A stretch of DNA of 16,479 nucleotides from Clostridia bacterium (GTDB taxonomy: Bacteria > Bacillota > Clostridia > Oscillospirales > CAG-272): NCBI GenBank assembly GCA_017466495.1, contig JAFTUB010000080.1, forward strand, positions 1-16,479. Direction: 5' to 3'. Positions 1 through 6,486 of this stretch are shown here, piece by piece (within the stretch, counting starts at the first letter, position 1; each line of letters starts with the position of its first letter). The notes under the pieces are model-generated. The model saw only the letters and a list, made by a program, of their open reading frames with translations, had not been told where the DNA came from and searched no databases. The translations under genes and the position numbers were made by a program.

Positions 1-540
1 CGCATCGACAAGGACACCAGCGGACTTTTGGTGGTGGCCAAGCACGATGAGGCTCACCTGACCCTGGCAGCGGGGCTGAAGGATCACGCCATTGCCCGGG
101 TCTATACCGCCATTGCCATCGGCAGTCCCCGGGAGGACGAGGGCACGGTGGATGCCCCCATCGGACGGCACCCCACCGACCGCACGCGGATGGCCGTGAT
201 CTGGGACGGAGGCTCTGCCCGAGACGCGGTGACCCAGTCTCGGGTGACCGAGCATGTTGATGGCTTCTCGCTCCTTGAGTGCAGACTGGAAACCGGCCGC
301 ACCCATCAGATTCGTGTGCACATGGCATCCCTGGGACATCCCCTGTTGGGGGATCCTGTCTACGGGGGAGATAAGACCGCCTTCGGACGGCGCCATCCCG
401 ATTTGCTCTGCGGCCAGTGCCTCCATGCACGGGAGCTGCCTGTCGTGCATCCCCGTACCAAAGAACCGATGTGCTTCACCGCGCCCCTGCCCGATGATTT
501 TGAGGCGGTGCTGGAAATCCTGCGGCGGAGCAGCCGATAA
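1..540 (+). CDS. RluA-family pseudouridine synthase, 3' part (5' end outside the window)
   Basis: The frame is open from base 1 and ends at TAA 538-540, leaving 179 residues. It opens with R-I-D-K-D-T-S-G-L-L, the RluA/RsuA catalytic block; the Asp of R-I-D (bases 7-9) is by homology the nucleophile that isomerises uridine to pseudouridine in rRNA or tRNA. A second family block, G-R-T-H-Q-I-R-V-H-M followed by G-H-P-L-L-G-D-P-V-Y-G, lies near residues 99-122. The N-terminal part, including any S4 domain, is missing, so RluD, RluC or another subfamily cannot be told apart. ATG/GTG codons inside the fragment are not real starts, because the catalytic block lies upstream of them. The next gene begins 21 bases after the stop, so the two are probably cotranscribed. 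Family call is firm; the RNA target is unknown. Confidence 0.93.
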   Translation, partial: RIDKDTSGLLVVAKHDEAHLTLAAGLKDHAIARVYTAIAIGSPREDEGTVDAPIGRHPTDRTRMAVIWDGGSARDAVTQSRVTEHVDGFSLLECRLETGRTHQIRVHMASLGHPLLGDPVYGGDKTAFGRRHPDLLCGQCLHARELPVVHPRTKEPMCFTAPLPDDFEAVLEILRRSSR

Positions 541-561
541 ATCCTGACTGAGGAGATACCC

Positions 562-1380
562 ATGGGAAAATTTGATCATATTATCATCGTGACCGACATG
601 GACGGCACGTTTCTGGACAGTACAGGCCGGCCGGTAGAGAAGAACATCCGGGCGGTGGAGGCTTTCTGCCGCGAAGGCGGACATTTTACCTTCTCCACGG
701 GACGGATGCATGGGGACTTCGCTCTGCGTATGCCTGAGCTTCTCCCCCTGGCGAATCTGCCTGCCATCCTGGTCAATGGAAGCTATCTGTACGACTTCGC
801 CACGAAAACCGTGATCGAGGCAGACTATTTCGACTGCACCCTGGCCCGCGAGCTGAACGCCTTGGTCAAGCGGGATTATCCCGGGGTGGGGCTGCGAATC
901 ACCACCTCCACCGGCTTTTTGACCGAGAGTGTGACCGACCTGATTGCCCGGGATATGCGGGGCATGATGGATATCGTTGAAGTTCGCGGGGCGGAAACGT
1001 GGGACGGAGGCCTGTACTACAAAGCGGTAGCACGGGGAGAAGCTGATGTTTTGCTCCGCCTTCGGGCAGATGCAGAGACCAGATGGCCCGGTGCGCTTGC
1101 GATCACCCGTTCCGGTGCCCGCACGCTGGAATTCATGCCTGCCGGCATTTCCAAGGCCACCCGTCTCCCCCGTCTGCGTGAGCTGTGTACGGTGGACGGA
1201 AAGCCTCCTGTCCTCTACGCAGCAGGCGATTTTGAAAACGATTTCGAGATGCTTTCTGCCGCCGATGTGGCGGTTTGCCCCACTAACGCGCTTCCTGCGA
1301 TCCGGGAAATCTGCGACCTGTCCCCTGCCTCAAATGACGAGGGCGTGATTGCTGCCCTTATTGAGTTGCTGGGAAAATAA
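562..1380 (+). CDS. Cof-type HAD-superfamily hydrolase
   Basis: 272-residue protein, usual length for Cof/YidA-type haloacid dehalogenase phosphatases, which hydrolyse small phosphorylated metabolites in the cytoplasm with Mg2+. Motif I is D12-M-D-G-T, with D12 the expected nucleophile and D14 the acid/base. Motif II is in F-S-T-G-R near residue 50. Motif III is probably K198 in G-I-S-K-A, and motif IV is G222-D-F-E-N-D227, the metal site. The insertion between motifs II and III is the C2-type cap, which sets the substrate; nothing in it lets me name one. ATG 562 is chosen because GAGGAGA stands 5 bases upstream and motif I falls at the usual distance from the N-terminus. It is the last gene before a strong terminator, so it belongs to the upstream unit, not to the dcw operon. 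Confidence 0.92.
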   Translation: MGKFDHIIIVTDMDGTFLDSTGRPVEKNIRAVEAFCREGGHFTFSTGRMHGDFALRMPELLPLANLPAILVNGSYLYDFATKTVIEADYFDCTLARELNALVKRDYPGVGLRITTSTGFLTESVTDLIARDMRGMMDIVEVRGAETWDGGLYYKAVARGEADVLLRLRADAETRWPGALAITRSGARTLEFMPAGISKATRLPRLRELCTVDGKPPVLYAAGDFENDFEMLSAADVAVCPTNALPAIREICDLSPASNDEGVIAALIELLGK

Positions 1381-1399
1381 TATTTTTTGCTTCGCTTAC

Positions 1400-1426
1400 G
1401 CCGCCCCTTCGGGGGCGGCTTTTTTT
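1400..1426 (+). terminator. Rho-independent terminator after the HAD hydrolase gene
   Basis: A perfect 8-bp GC-rich stem (GCCGCCCC with GGGGCGGC) closes a TTCG tetraloop and is followed directly by seven T. It begins 20 bases after the hydrolase stop and separates this unit from the dcw operon. Confidence 0.95.
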
Positions 1427-1433
1427 GTTGCCG

Positions 1434-1494
1434 GTGGGGCGGGAAATACCCCGGTGTGGAGAAGTTGGTGGGGTGCGGTGGGGAAATGGCGGAG
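1434..1494 (+). repeat. GTGGRG repeat array far upstream of mraZ (possible MraZ-binding repeats)
   Basis: GTGGGG or GTGGAG starts at 1434, 1456, 1468 and 1478, with GCGGAG at 1489. The steps are 22, 12, 10 and 11 bp, so every copy lies on roughly the same face of the helix. MraZ of other bacteria is known to bind short G-rich repeats spaced about one helical turn apart in front of its own gene. The array lies about 190-250 bp upstream of the likely mraZ promoter, which is further than expected for a simple operator. Assignment to MraZ is inference. Confidence 0.4.
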
Positions 1495-1498
1495 AATG

Positions 1499-1538
1499 TC
1501 GGTTCCCGTCGGTGAAGTTCGACGCGAATCGACGAATG
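1499..1538 (+). repeat. Four TCGR units with an exact 10-bp period
   Basis: TCGG at 1499 and 1509 and TCGA at 1519 and 1529 form four 10-base units; the last two are TCGACGCGAA and TCGACGAATG. It follows immediately after the GTGGRG array. No gene is seen in 1427-1839. Function is unknown; the exact phasing suggests protein binding along one helix face, but the array is short and could be chance. Confidence 0.3.
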
Positions 1539-1682
1539 GAAGGGAATGAAAGAAATGGGAAATAAAGGAAAATATTTGCAAATTATTACATCATTGAACG
1601 TAACTGTTAATAATTTCCAGTAAAAATATGGTAATTACGGACAAAAAGTAAAAAAATTTTTTGTAAAAATTGAATAAACCTA

Positions 1683-1712
1683 TTGCAATTTCCCATAGAG
1701 ATGCGTTATAAT
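1683..1712 (+). promoter_or_regulatory. Sigma-A-type promoter of the mraZ/dcw operon
   Basis: TTGCAA (1683-1688), an 18-base spacer and a consensus TATAAT (1707-1712). The preceding 80 bases are strongly AT-rich with A and T tracts, as in an UP element. Transcription would begin near 1719, giving a leader of about 120 bases before mraZ. Confidence 0.8.
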
Positions 1713-1721
1713 ATAGGTGAA

Positions 1722-1754
1722 GTGGTGGAGTGTGGCGGTTTTCGGTGGAAAATG
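1722..1754 (+). promoter_or_regulatory. Probable MraZ operator: GTGG repeats just after the promoter
   Basis: GTGG starts at 1722, 1725, 1732 and 1745, with GCGG at 1735. The set 1725, 1735, 1745 has an exact 10-bp step. The array lies at about +4 to +35 of the predicted transcript, where a bound protein would block initiation or clearance. MraZ autorepression through such repeats is established in other bacteria; here it is inferred from pattern and position. Confidence 0.6.
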
Positions 1755-1839
1755 TTGAATTTCCTGTCCAAAAACTCCCGTGAAACCCCATTGAATCATT
1801 CCGTGTAGGGAAAACGCAGAAGCAAAGGAGGTGCGGCGG

Positions 1840-2268
1840 ATGCTGTGCGGCGAGTATAAACACGCCATTGACGCGAAAAACAGACTTTTTATCCCGGCAA
1901 AGTACCGTGAACAGCTGGGCGAATCTTTCATTGTCATCCGCGGCTCCGAAGGGGAAGAGCGTTTTCTCACCGTTTATTCTCAGGCCGAGTGGGCCGAGAT
2001 TGAAGCCAAGCTGGCTTCCATGCCCCGCAGCAGTACCCGCAGCCTTAACCGTTTCTGGGGCCGTAACGGCCTTGAGGCAACCCCGGATTCTCAGGGACGT
2101 ATTCTCCTCAGCCCGTCTTTGGTGGAATATGTGGGCTTTGGCAAAAGTGCGGTGATCATCGGATGCGGAAGCTACCTGGAGATTTGGTCCGAGGAAGGCT
2201 ACGAGCGTATGGTAGCCGCCGAGGATGAAGCCGCTATGGAACAGCAGATGAAGGAGTTGGGCTTCTAA
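1840..2268 (+). CDS. mraZ: Transcriptional regulator MraZ
   Basis: 142-residue protein of the usual MraZ length, made of two AbrB-like halves. The first begins M-L-C-G-E-Y-K-H-A-I-D-A-K-N-R-L with P-A-K-Y-R, and the second contains D-S-Q-G-R-I-L-L-S and ends in Y-L-E-I-W. Each carries the D-x-(K/Q)-(N/G)-R family motif. MraZ forms a ring-shaped oligomer, binds phased repeats before its own gene and usually represses the dcw operon. ATG 1840 is chosen over the in-frame GTG at 1831: AAAGGAGG (1824-1831) is 8 bases before the ATG but overlaps the GTG, and homologues begin close to G-E-Y. It is the first gene of the operon, with the candidate operator upstream and rsmH 12 bases downstream. Confidence 0.96.
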   Translation: MLCGEYKHAIDAKNRLFIPAKYREQLGESFIVIRGSEGEERFLTVYSQAEWAEIEAKLASMPRSSTRSLNRFWGRNGLEATPDSQGRILLSPSLVEYVGFGKSAVIIGCGSYLEIWSEEGYERMVAAEDEAAMEQQMKELGF

Positions 2269-2280
2269 GCCGCGGCAGGA

Positions 2281-3273
2281 ATGATGGAACAGGTGAATTT
2301 TTCGCACCGCTCGGTGCTGTTGGATGAATGTATTGAAGGTCTTGCCATCCGTCCCGACGGAATCTATGTGGACGGAACCGCAGGCGGCGGCGGACACAGC
2401 TTCGCCATTGCATCCCGGCTGACCACCGGAAGACTCATTGCCATTGACCAGGATGAAGCCGCCATTGCCGCAGCCGGTGCCCGCCTTGCTCCCCTGGGGG
2501 ATCGGGTCACGGTGGTGCGGGATAACTTCTGTCACATTGCAGATGTGTGTGCTTCCCTTGGCATCGAAAAAATTGACGGTGTGCTCATGGATCTGGGGGT
2601 TTCCTCCTACCAGCTGGACACCGCGGAGCGGGGCTTTTCCTATCATGCCGATGCTCCCCTGGATATGCGGATGGATCGCCGTTCCGCAAAAAGTGCATAT
2701 ACCGTTGTCAACGAATACAGCGAGGCTGATCTGAAGCGCATTCTTTTTACCTATGGGGAAGAGAAGTGCTCGGCGCGGATCGCATCCCGCATCGTGGAGA
2801 TGCGGCAGAGAAAGCCCATTGAAACCACCGGTGAATTGGTGGACATTATCCGCTCGGCCATGCCTGCCCGTGCGCGGGAGGATCAGCATCCGGCCAAGCG
2901 CAGTTTCCAGGCCATTCGCATTGAGGTGAACGGAGAGCTGGATGTGATTGCCCCTGCCATCGAGGCGGCGGCGGGGCTGCTCCGCCCCCACGGCCGTATT
3001 GCCATCATTACCTTCCATTCCCTGGAAGACCGGATTGTAAAGCAAACCTATACCCGCCTTGCTACCGGGTGTATCTGTCCCCGGGATTTCCCCGTCTGCG
3101 TGTGCGGACACAAGCCGATTCTGTCCCCCGTCGGGCGAAAACCCGTCCTGCCTTCGGCCGAAGAACTGAAGGAAAATCCCCGCTCCCACAGCGCAAAGCT
3201 TCGGGTGGCGGAACGGGTGGCGGAGGACGAGCCCTCTGCCGAGGAGAATTTTGAAAGGAGCCACCGCGCATGA
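2281..3273 (+). CDS. rsmH: 16S rRNA (cytosine(1402)-N(4))-methyltransferase RsmH
   Basis: 330 residues, slightly longer than the usual 310. RsmH (MraW) uses S-adenosylmethionine to N4-methylate C1402 in the ribosomal P site. The SAM-binding motif Y-V-D-G-T-A-G-G-G-G-H-S spans residues 29-40; M-D-L-G-V-S-S-Y-Q-L-D and the R-S-F-Q-A-I-R-I-E-V-N block follow, and I-I-T-F-H-S-L-E-D-R lies near the C-terminus. A cysteine-rich segment (G-C-I-C-P-R-D-F-P-V-C-V-C-G) is common in clostridial homologues. The start is either ATG 2281 or ATG 2284. Neither has a well-spaced ribosome binding site, since an AGGA directly abuts the first, so translation probably depends on coupling to mraZ 12 bases upstream. 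The stop TGA overlaps the next ATG by 4 bases. Confidence 0.96.
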   Translation: MMEQVNFSHRSVLLDECIEGLAIRPDGIYVDGTAGGGGHSFAIASRLTTGRLIAIDQDEAAIAAAGARLAPLGDRVTVVRDNFCHIADVCASLGIEKIDGVLMDLGVSSYQLDTAERGFSYHADAPLDMRMDRRSAKSAYTVVNEYSEADLKRILFTYGEEKCSARIASRIVEMRQRKPIETTGELVDIIRSAMPARAREDQHPAKRSFQAIRIEVNGELDVIAPAIEAAAGLLRPHGRIAIITFHSLEDRIVKQTYTRLATGCICPRDFPVCVCGHKPILSPVGRKPVLPSAEELKENPRSHSAKLRVAERVAEDEPSAEENFERSHRA

Positions 3274-3950
3274 TGCAGCAGAACGTTTCGGGCCGTACTC
3301 ATCGGCCGACAGCGCAGCAAATGTCCAATCTTCCCATTGAGGATCAGCTCCGTGTGCGGTTTGCTAACCGTGGACTGGGCGCGGTTGGGGTAAACAGCTC
3401 TCGCCCGCAGCAGAATGTTGTGCGTCCCCAGCCAAGTTATGCCCGTCCAAAACAGCCCCGGCCAAATGTGGAAACGGTGAGAAAGACCGCCATCCAGCAG
3501 AGCGAGTCCCGTCCGTCGGCGGCGCAGGTACCCCTCTATGCCGTGAAGAAGACTGCAGCGGCTCCGCTGTATGCCGCCAAGGTGAAGGGAACACCTCTGC
3601 CCGTAGCCATGCTGATCTGCCTGCTGGTCTGCACCATGACCGTGCTGAGTGTAGTTTGGGGATCCGCCATGGTAGGCGGCGCGGCTGACGAAGTACATAG
3701 CCTGGAATCCCAGGTGGCCGAACTGGCCGAGTCCCGCCGCGAACTGAGTCAAGCCCTCGACCGCAAGAATGATCTGCGGGAGATTGAGCGGATCGCGGTG
3801 GAAGAACTGGGGATGATCGGCACCGATCTGATCACCAAGAAATACATCAGTGTAAGCGGGATCGATATGATCGAGGCCTTTGACACCGAGGACAAGGAAA
3901 GCGTAGGACTGTCCACCCTTCTGTCGGCCATCGGCATCAGCGTGAATTAA
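3270..3950 (+). CDS. ftsL: FtsL-like divisome protein (bitopic, coiled coil)
   Basis: 226 residues in the ftsL position between rsmH and the PBP gene. The layout is: residues 1-108 hydrophilic and rich in Pro, Arg and Gln (cytoplasmic); one membrane segment at about 110-134; a heptad-like coiled coil at about 140-180 (L-E-S-Q-V-A-E-L-A-E-S-R-R-E-L); then I-A-V-E-E-L-G-M-I, close to the FtsL/DivIC pattern; and a 40-residue tail. FtsL forms a complex with FtsQ/DivIB and DivIC and activates FtsW and its partner PBP at the septum. Sequence similarity in this family is weak, so the call rests on topology and position. The N-terminal extension is much longer than in most FtsL proteins. AAGGAG (3255-3260) lies 9 bases before ATG 3270, which overlaps the rsmH stop as ATGA. 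A second ATG follows at once. Confidence 0.8.
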   Translation: MMQQNVSGRTHRPTAQQMSNLPIEDQLRVRFANRGLGAVGVNSSRPQQNVVRPQPSYARPKQPRPNVETVRKTAIQQSESRPSAAQVPLYAVKKTAAAPLYAAKVKGTPLPVAMLICLLVCTMTVLSVVWGSAMVGGAADEVHSLESQVAELAESRRELSQALDRKNDLREIERIAVEELGMIGTDLITKKYISVSGIDMIEAFDTEDKESVGLSTLLSAIGISVN

Positions 3951-3970
3951 GGAGATCCCTCGGCGCATGA

Positions 3971-3985
3971 CCGGACAGGGTCCGG
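3971..3985 (+). other. Small perfect hairpin in the ftsL-PBP gap
   Basis: CCGGAC and GTCCGG form a 6-bp stem with an AGG loop, without a T-tract. It overlaps a possible 7-codon reading frame (ATG 3967, TAA 3988-3990) with AAGGAG 12 bases upstream. A consensus TATAAT at 4008-4013 has no convincing -35. This 164-base gap is the longest inside the cluster upstream of ftsZ, and these elements may belong to one regulatory leader with the hairpin at 4029-4077. Confidence 0.35.
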
Positions 3986-4028
3986 AATAATTTGCCGGCG
4001 CTGCGCATATAATGCTTTGCGTTGGCAG

Positions 4029-4077
4029 AGCCGTTTGACGGTGAAGAGCAGAATGCTCCTCACCGTTTGGCTTTTTT
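4029..4077 (+). terminator. Terminator-like hairpin (possible internal attenuator) before the PBP gene
   Basis: A three-part stem: AGCC (4029-4032) with GGCT (4069-4072), then CGGTGA (4039-4044) with TCACCG (4060-4065), then GAGC (4046-4049) with GCTC (4055-4058), followed by six T (4072-4077). The base of the stem carries an internal loop of 6 and 3 bases. It ends 37 bases before the PBP start and lies inside what must be a cotranscribed operon, so it is more likely a partial terminator or an attenuator than a full stop. Confidence 0.6.
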
Positions 4078-4114
4078 CATCGGAAAGAAAAAACAGGCGA
4101 GGGGAGTGGCAAAA

Positions 4115-6421
4115 ATGGCAAAACTGGCGGTGGATCACCGGGTTCGTCAGCGTTCTGCAATTGTGGTTGTCTTTTTCTGCCTGCTTTTTTTGGCCATTGC
4201 TGTTCGCGTTTTGTTTATTCAGGTGGGGAATTATGAGCGTTACCAGGGGATCGTGAACAATCAGATCACCCGTGAGTCCACCATCAAAGCTCAGCGGGGT
4301 AAGATTCTGGACACCAACATGGAGGTGCTGGCCGACAATGTGACGGTCTGGCGCGTGTTCATCTCTCCCCACGGCATTGAAGAAGCCGAGAAGGCAAGGC
4401 TGGAGGCCCTGGCTAAGGGCGGAAAAGCTGCCGAAGGGGTGTCCCTCATTCCTCAGGCGGAGTTGATCTCCGACGGGTTGAGCGAGATCCTCGGCGTGAG
4501 TGTCGAGAAGATCAACGAACTCGCTGCCGACACCAAAATGCTGGACAAAACGGTGGCGCGGAATGTGGAGGAGGCCGAGGCTGAGGCTGTTCGGGCTTTC
4601 ATCGATGCCCATGGCCTGCAGACCCAGATCTATCTGGAAGCCACCACCCGCCGCAACTACAACTACGACAATCTTGCCGCCCACACCATCGGCTTTACCG
4701 GCACCGACGGCAACGGCCTGTTCGGGCTGGAGAAGAAGTATGACGAACAGCTGTCCGGGGAAGACGGATACTACATCGTTGCCCGGGACGGCTACGCCCG
4801 GGAGATGCCCTTCAAGTATCAAAGCTACATCGATGCGCAAAACGGCGCAAATCTGGTCACCACCATCGACCTGCGCATCCAGTATGAGCTTGAGCGTCAG
4901 CTGGAGGCTACCTACCTTGAGTCGGGCGCGGCAAACCGCGTCTGCGGCGTTGCCATGGATGTCAATACCGGAGCGGTGCTGGCCATTGCTACCAAGGGGG
5001 ATTTCAACCTCAACGATCCCTGGACGCTCAATGACGAGTCTATGGCAAAGCTGGTGGCATCTGGTTACACCGAGGGAAGTGAGGAGTATAATAAGCTGCT
5101 TTCGGAGCTGCGGTACGCCATGTGGAACAACAAGGTGGTCACCGAACTGTATGAGCCCGGATCCACCTTTAAGATCATCACCTCAGCCATGTGCCTGGAG
5201 GAGAAGGTGGTCTCTCCATCGGATCCCTTCTATTGCTCGGGCGGCTTGATCGTCCCTGGGTGGTCGAGACCGATCCACTGCCACAAGCTCTCCGGCCACG
5301 GTCACGTCACTTTTACAGTGGGATTACAGCAGTCCTGCAATCCGGTGCTCATGACCATTTCACAAAAGCTGGGGATCGACAAATTTACCAGTTATGTGAG
5401 TGCCTTTGGCTACCGGGAGAAGACCGGGATCGACCTCCCCGGCGAGGCATCGACCATTTTCCACTCGTCAATGAGCATCGTCGACCTGGCCACCGCCTCC
5501 TTCGGCCAGAACTTCAAGGTGACCCCCATTGCACAGCTCACCGCCATCTGCGCGGTGGCCAACGGCGGTTACCTGGTTACCCCTCATCTGATGAAAGCCT
5601 TCGTGGACGATGACGGCAATGTGATCGAAACCTATGACGATTCTCCCCGCCGTCAGGTGGTGAGCGAAGCGACCTGCCGTACCCTCATCGACATCCTGGA
5701 GGAAGGTGTGTCGGGGGACGGCGGCGCAAAGAACGCCTATGTGGCAGGATACCGCGTGGCGGCCAAAACGGGTACCTCCGAGAAAAACGATAAATTCGAT
5801 GCCAACGGGGAGAAGACCCTGCGCATCGGTTCCACTGTGGGCTTTGCTCCCGCGGAAAACCCCCAGATCGCCGTGCTGATCATGGTGGACGAACCCATGA
5901 ACGGCAGTGTGTACGGCTCCATCGTGGCCGCGCCCTATGTCTCCAATTTCCTTGAGGTGGTACTGCCCTATATGGGCGTTGAGGCCAGGTATACCGAAGA
6001 GGAGCTGGCAAAGCTGGAGGTCAACCTGCTGGATTACACCGGCTGGCTGGTCAGCGACGCTGTGACCAGCATGGGCTATGTGGGCCTGGAATACGAGGTG
6101 ATAGGCGACGGTACCAAGGTGACGGCGCAGATTCCCGCCGGCGGCAGTCAGCTGGCCAAAAACACTGGCCGTGTGATCTTCTACACCGGTACCGAGACCC
6201 CTGCCGCCACGGTCAATGTCCCCGATGTCATGGGAAAATCGGCCAGCGCGGCCAATAAGATGCTCATCGATGCAGGGCTGAATGTCCGCATCGACGGCAC
6301 CCAAAACTACCAGAGCGGAAGCGGTGCAGTGGTGGTGGCACAGTCCCCCGCCGCGGATACAGCTGTTGCACCGGGTACTATTGTCACGGTGGAATTCCGC
6401 TACCTGGACGGCACAGACTAA
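4115..6421 (+). CDS. ftsI: PASTA-domain class B penicillin-binding protein (PBP2x/FtsI/SpoVD type)
   Basis: 768-residue transpeptidase that crosslinks peptidoglycan stem peptides outside the membrane, normally as the partner of FtsW in septum synthesis. One membrane anchor spans about residues 14-35, then a dimerisation/pedestal domain and the transpeptidase domain. The active-site motifs are all present: S350-T-F-K353 (S350 nucleophile), S407-C-N409 and K551-T-G-T554. Two C-terminal PASTA repeats cover about 636-695 and 700-765, as in PBP2x; SpoVD of Bacillus has one, so a vegetative role is favoured but sporulation cannot be excluded. ATG 4115 is chosen because GAGGGGAG (4099-4106) stands 8 bases upstream and the anchor then sits at the usual place. 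The frame stays open back to TTG 4022, but that stretch is the 4029-4077 hairpin. murE follows 65 bases later. Confidence 0.95.
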   Translation: MAKLAVDHRVRQRSAIVVVFFCLLFLAIAVRVLFIQVGNYERYQGIVNNQITRESTIKAQRGKILDTNMEVLADNVTVWRVFISPHGIEEAEKARLEALAKGGKAAEGVSLIPQAELISDGLSEILGVSVEKINELAADTKMLDKTVARNVEEAEAEAVRAFIDAHGLQTQIYLEATTRRNYNYDNLAAHTIGFTGTDGNGLFGLEKKYDEQLSGEDGYYIVARDGYAREMPFKYQSYIDAQNGANLVTTIDLRIQYELERQLEATYLESGAANRVCGVAMDVNTGAVLAIATKGDFNLNDPWTLNDESMAKLVASGYTEGSEEYNKLLSELRYAMWNNKVVTELYEPGSTFKIITSAMCLEEKVVSPSDPFYCSGGLIVPGWSRPIHCHKLSGHGHVTFTVGLQQSCNPVLMTISQKLGIDKFTSYVSAFGYREKTGIDLPGEASTIFHSSMSIVDLATASFGQNFKVTPIAQLTAICAVANGGYLVTPHLMKAFVDDDGNVIETYDDSPRRQVVSEATCRTLIDILEEGVSGDGGAKNAYVAGYRVAAKTGTSEKNDKFDANGEKTLRIGSTVGFAPAENPQIAVLIMVDEPMNGSVYGSIVAAPYVSNFLEVVLPYMGVEARYTEEELAKLEVNLLDYTGWLVSDAVTSMGYVGLEYEVIGDGTKVTAQIPAGGSQLAKNTGRVIFYTGTETPAATVNVPDVMGKSASAANKMLIDAGLNVRIDGTQNYQSGSGAVVVAQSPAADTAVAPGTIVTVEFRYLDGTD

Positions 6422-6486
6422 AGAAAATCGGACGTACTGTTTCCGGACGTGAAAATGCAGGGCAAATTCACTGTTTGGGAGGCTGT

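Noticed and set aside
1591..3264. 557-residue open frame on the minus strand over mraZ and rsmH
   Set aside because: It is antisense to two clear conserved genes, crosses the dcw promoter, and its translation has no recognisable domain; GC-biased codons on the + strand keep this frame open.
4022..4114. TTG start giving the PBP a 31-residue N-terminal extension
   Set aside because: The extension is the sequence of the terminator-like hairpin, has no good binding site, and ATG 4115 has GAGGGGAG at proper spacing.
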